Shown: positions 1 through 10,209, counted from the stretch's first letter. The stretch: DNA of 64,000 nt from Lyngbya confervoides BDU141951 (GCF_000817775.3 NZ_JTHE03000079.1:4528-68527); one strand, 5' to 3'. The notes: generated by a model from the sequence alone, not told the origin. Numbers and translations are program-made.

Positions 1-478
1 TAGGCATCGCTCATTCCCTCCAAACATTGACAACACTCGAAGCCCCTAGAATAGCCCTCATCCCCTACCCCCTTCTCACAGGTCTGGGCGAAGGGGAACC
101 GTCCAAAGTTGTGCATCCTACCACCTCCCCTCTCCCAAATTGGGAGAGGGGCCGGGGGTGAGGGCCAATACAAAGCGTATCTCCACCTCCCAACGCCCTC
201 AACAGCCTTTCGGCCCATAGGCATCGCTCATTCCCTCCAAACATTGACAACACTCGAAGCCCCTAGAATAGCCCTCATCCCCTACCCCCTTCTCCCAGGT
301 CTGGGCGAAGGGGAACCGTCCAAAGTCATGCATCCTACCGCCTCCCCTCTCCCAGTTTGGGAGAGGGGCCGGGGGTGAGGGCCTATGCAACCAGTTCTGA
401 GCAAAGGGGAACCGTCCAAAGTCATGCATCCTACCACCTCCCCTCTCCCAGTTTGGGGAGGGGCCGGGGGTGAGGGCC
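1..478. repeat. Array of three ~82-bp hairpin-bearing repeats
   Basis: Three copies of an approximately 82-bp unit lie at about 84-165, 301-382 and 397-478. Each ends in an inverted repeat of the form CCCCTCTCCC-(4 nt)-GGGAGAGGGG followed by CCGGGGGTGAGGGC. The first two copies are part of a longer direct repeat: 1-165 and 218-382 are almost identical with an offset of 217 bp, and the third copy is shorter. Short open frames cross the array on both strands, but their peptides are translated repeat (PLPSQIGRG-like) and are not taken as genes. The array lies just downstream of the helicase gene, and the hairpins could end or protect its transcript. Repeats of this CTCTCCC/GGGAGAG type are common and mobile-looking in cyanobacterial genomes. 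Confidence 0.85.
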
Positions 479-491
479 TATGCAAAGTCTC

Positions 492-3400
492 TCACCCCCC
501 AACCAAACGCTGCGGCACAATGTAGGTCACCGCCAACGGAAACAACCGCGCTGAAGGCGCAGCAAACCGCGATCGAATGACCGCCGCCTCCTGCTCAATC
601 TCCGCCGGAATCTGCTCCACCCGCTGGCGTAAACTGCCCTGATTGCGTTCGAACTGTTCCTTTTCCGCCGAGTTAAACAGATCCAACTGCTCCACATCCG
701 GTTGCTTTAGCTCCCGTTCGATGTGCTCCTTTAACTCCGTCAAAATTGCCGTCATATCCGCCACTTCCTTCTCACAGCGATCTTGCAACGTCTTTTGCAA
801 TGCCTCGGTGCGGGTTTGCTCCCGAACTTCTAGCGATCGCAGCAACGCCTCCTGATGACTCGGCCAAGACTCCACCAATCGCTGCTGAAAGGCCTCTGGA
901 ACCGATTCCCCAGATGCCACCGCGATCGCTTGATTCACTTGCCCCACATTGAGTCGGCTAAACCGTCCCTCCTTGAGGCTTCCCCCCGCCGTAATCACTT
1001 CCTCATGCAACCGCTGTTGATCGCCCCCCAAAATCACCAACCGTCCATAGGCAATCACCACCGGAAACTCCAGTTCATCACTGGGTACCACCCGCGCCGT
1101 CACTCGATTAAGACGCTTGCGACCTTCCCGCGACCATACCTCCGCCCGCAATAGACGCAAACACATTTGCACAAGTCGATGATTCAGATGCACCAGCACC
1201 ACATCATCCCGCTGACGCGCTAAGTCCGGATCAAACACAATCGGACGAGTCTCACTGGTATGGGGATGCGCCAACCCATCGGCACAGGTTGCCCAACTGC
1301 CGCGCATTTCCGGCAACCGGAACACATCGCCCTTAATCCCTTCAATCTCAGCGGGTATCAGGGGCGGCTGATCTGCTAAATCCAACCCCACCTGCACCAC
1401 GGTGGCAATATTGTCGGGTGTTAAGCGGAGTTCCAGCCGTGTTTCTCGTAGCTGTGTCCGCAAAGCCTCAATGCGATCGCGCACCGACCGCTCAAACTTC
1501 AACATCCGCCGCACCGCCTCCGACGACTTCTCCGCCTGAGCCGTATCCAAATTCACTCGCCGCCCCAGCATGGCCTCCTCTACCTGGGACGCAATCACAG
1601 GCCCCACCTTGCCCAAATCCTCACGGATGTTGTTCACCTTCAGCGCCGCCCGCATCAAAAACTCTAAATCCCCCTCCAGTTCCCCTGGTCTACTATTCGC
1701 CACATTCGCGGCATACCCTTTGCCCACGAAATGATAGATCAACACCTCATGGTGCAAGGTTCCATCTCGATCGACCCAGCCCCGCTGACCGTGCCGATCA
1801 ATCCGGCCATTGCGCTGCTCCATCCGATTCGGATTCCAGGGAATTTCATAGTGAATCAGTCTGGCACAGTGATTCTGTAAATCCAGCCCCTCCGAAGCCG
1901 CATCCGTCGCCAGCAAAATCCTGACCGCTGAGAGTTCTGGCCTTGCCTGGAAAGCCGCCTTCACCCGTTCCCGCTCCTGAGCATCCATCCCCCCGTAAAG
2001 GGTCATCAACCGATCCTCACTCGCCAAATCATGACTCGCCAGCAAATCAAACAGCCATTTCTGAGTCGCTCGATACTCTGTAAAAATAATCACCCGCTGG
2101 TGCGACCATTCCCCATTAGGCTTGATATAGGTCGAGATCCAGTTCAGGAGTTCTTGAGCCTTAGCATCAGCCCGAGAGGAAGCTTGCTCTGCCCATTGCG
2201 CCATCGATTGCAAAAGCTGTTCCTCTTCAGCCGATAGCGGTTGAAACAATCGAGTGGACAAATCCACCGCATCCTCAGTGGACGATTCAAACAACCCATC
2301 ATCGGCAAACTCTTCATCCACCTGTTCCAACTGCCGCCGCAGAATCCCCACTGACGGCTTAGAAAAGGTTCCCTTTCGTTTCCGCTGAGCCTGCTGAATC
2401 GAAGTTCGATGTTGTTCTAAGGTCGATCGAAAGGCTTCCGGTGATGAAAACAGACGCTTTTTTAACAGCTTTAAGACAAACTCGGTGGCATACAGTTCCG
2501 TCGCATCGTCCGCTGCGGTTTTGCGTCTCAGCTCCGTATACTCCTTCAGCCAACCATGTACCTGACGTTCCGCATCAGGGTAATCCACCGCAATCGCCTC
2601 TAATTTTCGCTCTGGAAAGCGCGATCGCCCGTCAAATTCCGCAGGCAATTCCTGCTTTAAGCGCCGAACCATAATCGTTTCTAGTTGGGTTCGATCCGGT
2701 GTTACGCCTCGTGCAAATCGCTGGGCATCCAATAGCTCCAACAACGCCGTAAAACTTTCCGGATAACCATTGTGGGGCGTCGCCGTTAAAAACAACTTAT
2801 GTTCAAAATGTTGTTCCAAAAGCCGCACCGCCGCCGTCCGCTGGGAATCAATGGCATAGCGCCCCGACCCCGAAGGCGCAACATTATGCGCTTCATCCAC
2901 AATCAACAGATCAAACCGACGCGGATAAATCGATTCCCCTTCTGCTGGCAGCACTTCCCGAAACAGCCGCAGGGGGCGATCGCGCTTCAAAAAATCAATC
3001 GACGTAATCAGTCTCGGAAAATGCGTCCAGGGATTCACATGAATTCCCCGACTGCGCCGCAATTCCTTCATGAGTTGACTGTCCACAATCCGAAAATCGA
3101 GGCCAAATTTGTCGCGCATCTGATCGCGCCACTGAATTTGTAATGACGATGGACAGACAATCACAATTCGCCGCACCCGCTGCCGCAGGATCAGTTCTTG
3201 GGCAACAAGCCCCGCTTCAATGGTTTTCCCTAAACCCACATCATCCGCCACCAGTAAATTCACCCGTGGCATTTGAATCGCCCGCACCACCGGATCCAAC
3301 TGATAATCCTCAATATCAATACCGCTGCGAAACGGGGACTGCACATTTTTAATATCTGCGGAAGAGGCTGCCCCCCAGCGCACCGCATCAAGGAACGCAT

Positions 3401-3680
3401 CCAATCGCCACGGATCATCAAAGCCCTTGGGGTCTGGCAATTCTGATTTTTCATACACATGCGCTCCAGGTTCGAGTTCCCAGATCACCTGCAACTCTTG
3501 CCCCAAGGCATCATCTTCCACAGAAGACAACGTAACAAGGTGCTGCGATCGCCCAAAGGATTCGATGGCAGGACTCTCTGAAACCTGAGATTGCTGCACA
3601 TCAGTCACAACAAAGCGACTCTGTCGCACATCCACTAACTGACCTTGCTCGGGGATGGTTAGGGATTGAAATAGGGTCAT
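492..3680 (-). CDS. drmD: SNF2-family helicase, probable DISARM protein DrmD
   Basis: This 1062-residue ATP-dependent helicase/translocase has an N-terminal beta-rich region (about 1-120), a first RecA lobe and a second RecA lobe. The first lobe carries Walker A ADDVGLGKT near 145-153, the DEAH box IVDEAHN near 260 and motif III TATPHNG near 300. The second lobe carries IIFTEYRAT, LLATDAASEGLDLQ and the motif VI segment QRNGRIDRHGQ, about 530-650. A long charged C-terminal part follows. The segments NPWTHFPRLITS and APSGSGRYAIDSQ after motif II fit the pattern I know for DrmD, the SNF2 helicase of class 1 DISARM, a multi-gene phage-defence system. The gene reads leftward, so drmMI, drmA, drmB and drmC would be expected beyond position 1. 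A stand-alone HepA/RapA-like helicase is the alternative. Start is the ATG at 3680, with no strong RBS. The SNF2 assignment is near certain; the DrmD label is likely. Confidence 0.72.
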   Translation of the reverse strand: MTLFQSLTIPEQGQLVDVRQSRFVVTDVQQSQVSESPAIESFGRSQHLVTLSSVEDDALGQELQVIWELEPGAHVYEKSELPDPKGFDDPWRLDAFLDAVRWGAASSADIKNVQSPFRSGIDIEDYQLDPVVRAIQMPRVNLLVADDVGLGKTIEAGLVAQELILRQRVRRIVIVCPSSLQIQWRDQMRDKFGLDFRIVDSQLMKELRRSRGIHVNPWTHFPRLITSIDFLKRDRPLRLFREVLPAEGESIYPRRFDLLIVDEAHNVAPSGSGRYAIDSQRTAAVRLLEQHFEHKLFLTATPHNGYPESFTALLELLDAQRFARGVTPDRTQLETIMVRRLKQELPAEFDGRSRFPERKLEAIAVDYPDAERQVHGWLKEYTELRRKTAADDATELYATEFVLKLLKKRLFSSPEAFRSTLEQHRTSIQQAQRKRKGTFSKPSVGILRRQLEQVDEEFADDGLFESSTEDAVDLSTRLFQPLSAEEEQLLQSMAQWAEQASSRADAKAQELLNWISTYIKPNGEWSHQRVIIFTEYRATQKWLFDLLASHDLASEDRLMTLYGGMDAQERERVKAAFQARPELSAVRILLATDAASEGLDLQNHCARLIHYEIPWNPNRMEQRNGRIDRHGQRGWVDRDGTLHHEVLIYHFVGKGYAANVANSRPGELEGDLEFLMRAALKVNNIREDLGKVGPVIASQVEEAMLGRRVNLDTAQAEKSSEAVRRMLKFERSVRDRIEALRTQLRETRLELRLTPDNIATVVQVGLDLADQPPLIPAEIEGIKGDVFRLPEMRGSWATCADGLAHPHTSETRPIVFDPDLARQRDDVVLVHLNHRLVQMCLRLLRAEVWSREGRKRLNRVTARVVPSDELEFPVVIAYGRLVILGGDQQRLHEEVITAGGSLKEGRFSRLNVGQVNQAIAVASGESVPEAFQQRLVESWPSHQEALLRSLEVREQTRTEALQKTLQDRCEKEVADMTAILTELKEHIERELKQPDVEQLDLFNSAEKEQFERNQGSLRQRVEQIPAEIEQEAAVIRSRFAAPSARLFPLAVTYIVPQRLVGG

Positions 3681-3975
3681 ATTTTTATTAACTCGAAGAC
3701 AAAATCATAAGATTTACGAATTTTACCCAGTTTAAGCTGATTAACTCAATCCCACAATGGCCTAACGGGTATGCAACCGCTACTCCGTCTCCCCTGACCA
3801 TCCTCAGGCTGTTTTGGAGATTGCGAAGCGAGGTCCACCCACTCGGTCCGTGGAGATTGGGTTTATTGCTACGGGTGCAGAGAGAGCAGTGAATGTTTTC
3901 TGCTGACGCCAGGCAAACCTGTCACAGGCAGCGGAGAGGGGGCCGAGGTGATGCGGATGATAACCGCAAATCCTC

Positions 3976-6900
3976 TCATGTCGATCCCCTCAGTTCCTGG
4001 ACTTCAATGGCAGATTCTCCCAAAGTGAAGTAGAAGATCGTCCCCTGATCAAGCTGGCTTTCTGCCCAGATTCTGCCACCGTGGCGGTGAATAATTCGCT
4101 TACAGATCGCGAGTCCAATTCCGGTTCCCTCAAAGTCAGCCTGGGCATGGAGCCGTTGAAATGCGCCAAACAGCTTATCGGCATACTCCATCTGAAAACC
4201 AACACCGTTATCGCGCACAAAGAGGGTGCCATCCGCTAGCGTACCAATTTCAACTTGAGGAGTAGGCTGATGACAGCTAAATTTAAGTGCATTGCTAATC
4301 AGATTACTAAAGACCTGTTGCAGCAAGGTCGCATCCCCTTCCACAATGGGCAGAGCCCCAATCACAAACTGCACCGAGGGCGGTGTTTCGGAATAGCCTT
4401 GATGGAGGGCGATCGCTTCATCCACCAGATCCCGCAGTACCACAGGGCGAGACTGCATTGCTTTGCTCCCAAGCCGGGAGAGCATCAGCAAACCATCGAT
4501 CAACTGTCCCATCTTATGGCTGCTGCTCTCAATGACTTGCAGGTAATGCACCACCTTCGGATCACTGAGTGCCTGGTGGCTATCCAATTGCTGCCGCAGC
4601 GCACTGACAAACCCATGGATATGACGCAGGGGCGCACGCAAATCATGGGAAACGGAATAGGAAAACGATTCCAGTTCCCCATTGGTCGCCTCTAGCTGGA
4701 TGGTGCGATGGGTCAATTGCGCCGTGCGCTCCTCTACCAGCGCTTCAAGGGTACGGTTCAACTGCTTCAGGGCTTGTTGGGCCTGTTCTCGCTCCAGCTC
4801 GGCGGCAGCACGGGCCGCAAAGACTCGCAAGAGAACCTCGGCTTGCTCAGAATTCTGGAGACGTTGCTGATCAAGAACACATAGATTCCCAATCACTTGC
4901 CCCTGAGCCCCCTTTAGAGTCACTCCTAGATAGCTTTCTGCCTGCATTTGAACTAAATCAACGTCGTCGGGAAACCGTTGCTGAACGGAGTCACTACAGT
5001 AAAAGACCCGCTGCTTCAAGGTATACTCGCAGGGGGTTTTCGCGGGATGGTAGCAAAAATTCGGTTGCAAAGATCCGTTTGCCCAAAACGCTAAGGTCTG
5101 CAACTCGTCATCCACCAGTTGCGACACAAGGGCATAGGAGACCTGCAATGCCCTGGAAATATGGTTGACCAAGGCGGGAAAAAAGTCTTTGCCCGTGGTT
5201 GCGGCGGTGGCTTCCACCAGATTTTGCAGTTGTTGTTCGGCAAATTTGCGATCGCTAATGTCCAGAGACGTGCCCACGACCTTGACAATCTGCCCGGTGT
5301 CATCGCGCACTGCCTCTGCTCTGGCTTCCATGTACCCCATTGACCCATCAGCTCTAAAAAATCTCAGATCAATTTCGTAGGAAGTTCCCGCCGTCATCGC
5401 CCGCTTGATGACCTGTTCCAGTCGGGGTCGATCTTCGGGGTGAATGTAGGTCATCATCACCTCTGCAAAATCGGGTTCCGGTGCAGCCGGATCAAAGCCA
5501 AACATCTGAAACAGGCTATCTGACCAGACCATGGACTGGGTCGCTGCATCCAATTCCCAACTGCCCAGCTCAGCAATCTGTTGCGCCTGGAGCAAAGCCC
5601 TTTGACTGTGCAGAAGCTTTTGTTTTTCCTGCTCCACTCGTTGATATAACTGCGCTTGCTGAATGGCAATTTCTAACTGTCCTGCGACGACTTGAGCCAG
5701 GTGGACTTGTGCCTCTGTCCAGGTAAAGGGTCGCTGAGGGGTATTGAGGGCAAAACTGCCCCAGATCTTATCCTCCACCTGCAGGGGAATGTGCAGCCAG
5801 GCGCCGGATAAGCTGCAAGCAAGATTCTGAGTATTCTCGTTTTCCAGATTATCGAGGGCCTCCACCCGGACAATTTCCGACCGCTTGATCTGGGAGGCAA
5901 AGGGATAGTCCAGGTCTGGAATCTCCAAAGGCATGAGACGAGGACTATTGGGACTAGACTGAAATTCTGCGACGTGTTTCCAAACTCCCTGGGTGGGACA
6001 ATATTGCACCACACAACAGTCGAGATCGGGCATTAATCGTGCGGTTTCAGCGGTGGCGGTGGCAAAGATCACATCCAGGTCAAGGGATTGGCGAATGGCT
6101 TGGAAGACCCGATTCAGGGATTGCTCACGCTGTAACCTTTGCTGAAGCGTGGCTTCAAATTGCTTGCGATCGCTAATATCCTGAGCAAAGGACAGCATCG
6201 ATTCCAGGTTCCCCCCATCATCAAAAATGACGGAAGAGTGCCACTCACAGGTGATCACCGTGCCATCTTTACGATAGTTGCGGTTCTCAAACCGGCAGCG
6301 CTTAATCACTCCCTGCCGCAGGAGAACCATTTGATTCGACACCCAGTCAGCGTCCTCTTCATAGACAAACTGCCAGCTCGGGATATCCATGCTTTGAATT
6401 TCGGCCTCGCTCCAGCCAAAGATCTGTTCGGCTTCCTTAGACCATCGCTTAATGTTGCGATCGCGATCCCATTCAATGATGGCGAGCAAGGAGGTATCAA
6501 AATGACTGTCTAAGGCTTTGATGGACATCCGGAGTTCTTGTTCAATCCGTTTGCGATCGCTAATATCCACGATGACTCCATCCCAAACCACAGCCCCGTT
6601 CGGCTGCAGCTTAGGCGACGACTTGGCCTCCAGCCACTTCTGGCGACCCGAGGGGACCGTAAATCGATATTGCCCCTGCCAAGGCTGCAGCGACTGTGCC
6701 GAGGCTAGAATGGTGGTTTGCAAACGGGGGATATCCTCTGGATGTATCCGCGCCCAAACCGCAGACATCTGGTTCAGGCACACCTCCAGAGGCATCTCGT
6801 AAATCTTCTGGGCATTCTCACTCAGGTAGGTAAACCCATCGCGGCCATCCGCATGCAAAATATAGCGGTAGACAATTGCAGGCACATTGTCGTTCAGCTG

Positions 6901-9525
6901 CTGCAGGTGATCGCGATTTTCCTGAAGTGCAGTTGTCAGCTGTTTGCGTTCCGTAATATCCCGAGAGACCCCCACCAGTTCAACAACGTTGCCTGCGGTA
7001 TCAAAGATGGGGGATTTGATCGTGTGGAAGTAGCGTATCGTACCATCGGCCCGTCGATTGGGTTCATCTAAGGTTTCGACGGGTTTTCCGGTGAGAAAGA
7101 CCTGCTGATCGGCCTCAAGATACTGTTGAGTATGCTCATCATCATTGAAGGAAACATCCCGAATGCCCTGCAGTTGTTCCAGCGTCATACCGTAGTAAGT
7201 ACAGGTTGCTTGGTTGGCATAGAGCACCTTCGAGTGGGCATCCTTGCAAAACACCATATCTTGCACCGAGTTGAGAATTTGAGCATAGCGGTGTTCACTC
7301 GCTTGCAAGGCTTCCTCCGCCCGTTTGCGATCGCTAATATCCACGATGACTCCATCCCAAACCACAGCCCCGTTCGGCTGTCGCTTGGGCGACGACTTGG
7401 CCTCCAGCCACTTCTGGCGACCCGAGGGCACTGTAAATCGATATTGCTCCTGCCAGGGCTGCAGCGACTGTGCCGAGTCTAGAATGGTGGTGCGCAAACG
7501 GGGGATATCCTCCGGATGTATCCGTTCCCAGACCGCAGACATCTGCTGCAGGCACACCTCCAAAGGCAGCTCAAAAATCTCTTGGACATTTTCACTCAGG
7601 TAGGTGAGGGCATCACTGCCGTCGGGATGTAATACATAGCGGTAGACAATCGCCGGGACATTATCGTTCAGCTGCTGCAGGTGATCGAGACTTTCCTGGA
7701 GGGCAGTTTCGAGTCGTTTACGATCGGTGATATCCAACACCGTTCCAAAAAAACCAACGGCTCGGCGCGACTCTCCCTCTCCTTCAAATTGCGCCTGTCC
7801 CTTGGCTGACACCCAGCGTTCGGTACCATCCTTCCACACCAGGCGGTACTCACTTTCATAATGGCCCTGTGATTGGGGGGCGATCGCTGCATTCACAGCA
7901 CTGGCGACCCGGCTTCGATCCTCCGGATGCACCCGCTCCATCACCTGGGTTAGCGGAGTCATGGCCACATCCTCGGGTTCATCCCAAATTTCGCGCAATC
8001 GTTCGTCCATCTCGACGCGGTTCGTATCCAGGTGCAGCCGCCATCCTCCCAATTGCCCAACCTGAATCGCCAGCCTTGCCCAGGCTTCACTTTCTCGCAG
8101 GGCGGCCTCGGCTTGTTTGCGTTCGGTAATATCCGTGTGGGTGCCGATCACCCGCAGGGGCTGTCCCTCGGCAGTCCACTCAATGACCTTGCCCCGGTCG
8201 AGAATCCACTTGTAACTGCCGTCTTTACAACAGACCCGATGCTCGTTCCGGTAGACAGAGGTTTCACCTCGAAAGTGCTGCTGCAAATCGGCATAGCACC
8301 GGTCTCTATCCTCGGGATGAATGCGACTGTCCCATTCTTCCAGACCGATTCCCACCTCATGGTCAGCGTATCCCAGCATGGCTTTCCACTGCCGAGAAAA
8401 GAAAACCTGATTCGTCTGGGCATTCCAATCCCAGACTCCATCTCCTGATCCTTCAAGGGCAAACTGCCATCGGGCTTCACTTTCTCGCAGGGCAGCCTCG
8501 GCTTGTTTGCGTTCAGTAATGTCTTCCGAGAAGCACAATAGAAATTCTGGCTGTTGATGGTCATTGTAAAAGGGAATTTTCACGGTGTGGAGTAAACGCC
8601 GCCCCAAACTGTAACTATCGATTGATTCTTCAGGAATATCCTCGGGCTGGCCCCGATCAAAGGCTGATCGATCCTTTTGAAAGAAGAAATCCGCTTGATC
8701 TTTGGGGAAATGATCATAGTCTGTTTTACCGATGGCCTGATCCGCTGTGAGACCAAACAGTTGTTCGCTCTTTAGGTTCCACAGCAGCATTTTGCCAAAG
8801 TGATCCGCTCTGCCATCCTTTACAAAAACGGCAATGGGGAGGTGGTCAAGAATGGTTTTTAAGAAGTCACAGGTCTGCCGAAGGTCTGCCTCACTCTGTT
8901 TGTACGGCGTGATATCCTCAGCCACACCGACCACCTGGTATACCTGACCCAAGTCATTGACCATGGGGAAGGAGCGTTCCCGCACCCAGCGGACCGATCC
9001 ATCGGGACGCATCATTCGATATTCGATCTCAGCTCCCTCTGGATTTTCGCAATTCAGGAGGGTGTCCAGGCAAGCTCGATCCTCAGGATGCACCGCCTGT
9101 CGCCATTGCTCATAGGTAGGATTAGAAGTTTGTGGGTCATACCCCAATAGCCGGAATCTTTCATCCGTCCAGGTGAATTGATGAGTGGCCTTCTCCCATT
9201 GCCACATTGCCACCTTCGCTGTTTGCAGGGCCGGTGAAAACGGGAGGGCGCTGTGCGGCGGCGCAGGTTCAGTCTGCAGGAGATCGTGAATTTTCTGCTG
9301 CAGCTTGGTTTTTTCCTGCTGAAAATCGGTTTGAGCCTGCTGCCAGCGCATCTGGAAACGGTGACGATCCCAAACGTAAAGAACGATGACCCCCAAGGTG
9401 ACGAGTCCGAGGACAATCGACACTCCATGGCTCAGAGAAGCCAGAAAATCCGTCAGGGTCCCACCGGGACAGAAATTCTGAGAAATCTCTGTCCATCGTC
9501 TTGTGGGTAGCACTTCTGCAAACAT
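3976..9525 (-). CDS. Multi-PAS/GAF sensor histidine kinase (1849 aa)
   Basis: This very large membrane-anchored sensor kinase has one transmembrane segment near residues 35-50 and a short coiled coil. About eight consecutive PAS/PAC modules follow (roughly 100-1128), most ending in the DITERK/DISDRK linker, then a GAF domain (about 1130-1300), a ninth PAS (about 1310-1435) and a second GAF (about 1440-1585). A coiled linker leads to HisKA, whose box YSVSHDLRAPLRHIHGF (near 1625) contains the phospho-accepting His, and to a HATPase domain with a VRDNGVGF N box and GTGIGLAICKRI G box. No receiver or output domain is fused, so a separate response regulator must exist, and none is adjacent. PAS5 and PAS7 are nearly identical, from a DNA duplication. 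Many PAS units have the HPED fold signature (PAS_3). The GAFs show no obvious bilin-attachment context. The signal sensed is unknown. Confidence 0.95.
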   Translation of the reverse strand: MFAEVLPTRRWTEISQNFCPGGTLTDFLASLSHGVSIVLGLVTLGVIVLYVWDRHRFQMRWQQAQTDFQQEKTKLQQKIHDLLQTEPAPPHSALPFSPALQTAKVAMWQWEKATHQFTWTDERFRLLGYDPQTSNPTYEQWRQAVHPEDRACLDTLLNCENPEGAEIEYRMMRPDGSVRWVRERSFPMVNDLGQVYQVVGVAEDITPYKQSEADLRQTCDFLKTILDHLPIAVFVKDGRADHFGKMLLWNLKSEQLFGLTADQAIGKTDYDHFPKDQADFFFQKDRSAFDRGQPEDIPEESIDSYSLGRRLLHTVKIPFYNDHQQPEFLLCFSEDITERKQAEAALRESEARWQFALEGSGDGVWDWNAQTNQVFFSRQWKAMLGYADHEVGIGLEEWDSRIHPEDRDRCYADLQQHFRGETSVYRNEHRVCCKDGSYKWILDRGKVIEWTAEGQPLRVIGTHTDITERKQAEAALRESEAWARLAIQVGQLGGWRLHLDTNRVEMDERLREIWDEPEDVAMTPLTQVMERVHPEDRSRVASAVNAAIAPQSQGHYESEYRLVWKDGTERWVSAKGQAQFEGEGESRRAVGFFGTVLDITDRKRLETALQESLDHLQQLNDNVPAIVYRYVLHPDGSDALTYLSENVQEIFELPLEVCLQQMSAVWERIHPEDIPRLRTTILDSAQSLQPWQEQYRFTVPSGRQKWLEAKSSPKRQPNGAVVWDGVIVDISDRKRAEEALQASEHRYAQILNSVQDMVFCKDAHSKVLYANQATCTYYGMTLEQLQGIRDVSFNDDEHTQQYLEADQQVFLTGKPVETLDEPNRRADGTIRYFHTIKSPIFDTAGNVVELVGVSRDITERKQLTTALQENRDHLQQLNDNVPAIVYRYILHADGRDGFTYLSENAQKIYEMPLEVCLNQMSAVWARIHPEDIPRLQTTILASAQSLQPWQGQYRFTVPSGRQKWLEAKSSPKLQPNGAVVWDGVIVDISDRKRIEQELRMSIKALDSHFDTSLLAIIEWDRDRNIKRWSKEAEQIFGWSEAEIQSMDIPSWQFVYEEDADWVSNQMVLLRQGVIKRCRFENRNYRKDGTVITCEWHSSVIFDDGGNLESMLSFAQDISDRKQFEATLQQRLQREQSLNRVFQAIRQSLDLDVIFATATAETARLMPDLDCCVVQYCPTQGVWKHVAEFQSSPNSPRLMPLEIPDLDYPFASQIKRSEIVRVEALDNLENENTQNLACSLSGAWLHIPLQVEDKIWGSFALNTPQRPFTWTEAQVHLAQVVAGQLEIAIQQAQLYQRVEQEKQKLLHSQRALLQAQQIAELGSWELDAATQSMVWSDSLFQMFGFDPAAPEPDFAEVMMTYIHPEDRPRLEQVIKRAMTAGTSYEIDLRFFRADGSMGYMEARAEAVRDDTGQIVKVVGTSLDISDRKFAEQQLQNLVEATAATTGKDFFPALVNHISRALQVSYALVSQLVDDELQTLAFWANGSLQPNFCYHPAKTPCEYTLKQRVFYCSDSVQQRFPDDVDLVQMQAESYLGVTLKGAQGQVIGNLCVLDQQRLQNSEQAEVLLRVFAARAAAELEREQAQQALKQLNRTLEALVEERTAQLTHRTIQLEATNGELESFSYSVSHDLRAPLRHIHGFVSALRQQLDSHQALSDPKVVHYLQVIESSSHKMGQLIDGLLMLSRLGSKAMQSRPVVLRDLVDEAIALHQGYSETPPSVQFVIGALPIVEGDATLLQQVFSNLISNALKFSCHQPTPQVEIGTLADGTLFVRDNGVGFQMEYADKLFGAFQRLHAQADFEGTGIGLAICKRIIHRHGGRIWAESQLDQGTIFYFTLGESAIEVQELRGST
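6551..6913. repeat. Intragenic PAS-module duplication, copy 1
   Basis: About 363 bp inside the histidine kinase gene encode PAS7. It is nearly identical at DNA level to 7325-7687 (offset 774 bp, 258 codons), including many synonymous positions, which points to recent duplication or gene conversion rather than old divergence. Confidence 0.88.
7325..7687. repeat. Intragenic PAS-module duplication, copy 2
   Basis: Partner of the repeat at 6551-6913; it encodes PAS5 of the same kinase. The intervening PAS6 is unrelated in sequence. The repeat keeps the reading frame, so the protein is intact, but recombination between the copies would delete two PAS modules in frame. Confidence 0.88.
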
Positions 9526-10209
9526 AGAAAATTGTCTTTTAGAAAACCAATCGGGGAGTAGCCAGGATTGAACCTGAGACGGTCAAGCTGCTGATCTCTG
9601 GCTATTATCATACGTAAAAGGCGTCCTCGAAGCGGTGTGATTTAGAACAGTCCAGGCTGGGGAGATTATCCTGCTCTAGAGAGAAAAACCTGCTCCAGAG
9701 ACTACATTCCGTGCCAATCGGCCCAGCAATAGGCCGCGAAGGGTCCTTCCACCTGCCTTGGCTCCATATCTTCGACTTGTATCAGGGTCTCATCCCCTTA
9801 CTTTGTATTGCCAGTTTGGCGATCGCCGCACCTCCGAACCAACGAGGCTTGGCGTCACAGGTGGGGAGAACAGCAACGGTCCTCGTTGCGATCGCCCGTA
9901 GGGGAATCTTAACGGCGGTAGCGATCTATGCCCCTCTCAAAACCATAGACCAGACCGTATCATGCTTTGAAATAGAGCGACCCAGCATTGAACCGGTCGT
10001 CTTCGGCTACAACAAGAGGGCTGAAGGAATATCCCCTCAGCCCAGCGAGACCCAGGACGACGGTCATGCGTCTGTGTTCTGCTGTGATAAGCCTATGGCG
10101 TGGCAGAGCTAGAATGACGCTGTCATCGCGGGGAAATGAAACGGAATGTATTTGGGCCGCTGTACAGGTCGACCCAAGATAGCGCAGAGAAAGGCGCTCA
10201 GTTTCTAGC
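9526..10209. other. 684-bp gap with no convincing gene
   Basis: Open frames of 133 codons (9711-10112, plus strand, GTG start) and 110 codons (9960-10292, minus strand, overlapping petC) cross this region. Neither has a recognisable domain, a clear RBS or a credible amino-acid pattern. Two HIP1 octamers are present (near 9820 and 9890). It may hold promoter elements for the kinase or remnants of a lost gene. Confidence 0.5.

Noticed and set aside
1-480. Repeat array considered as a CRISPR
   Set aside because: Only three units, very long and hairpin-rich, with no uniform unique spacers and no cas genes in the window.
3770-3904. A 40-codon plus-strand frame (HPQAVLEIAKRGPPTRSVEIGF-like) between the helicase and the kinase
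   Set aside because: It has no start codon or RBS and a stop directly before it; possibly a gene scrap, but no family can be recognised.
9550-9600. tRNA-like 3' end (GGTTCAATCCTGG on the minus strand)
   Set aside because: Only a 4-bp stem with a 6-nt loop forms, and no D arm, anticodon arm or acceptor stem can be drawn.
9711-10112. 133-codon plus-strand open frame with GTG start
   Set aside because: No domain, no RBS, unnatural residue pattern; it overlaps another open frame on the opposite strand.
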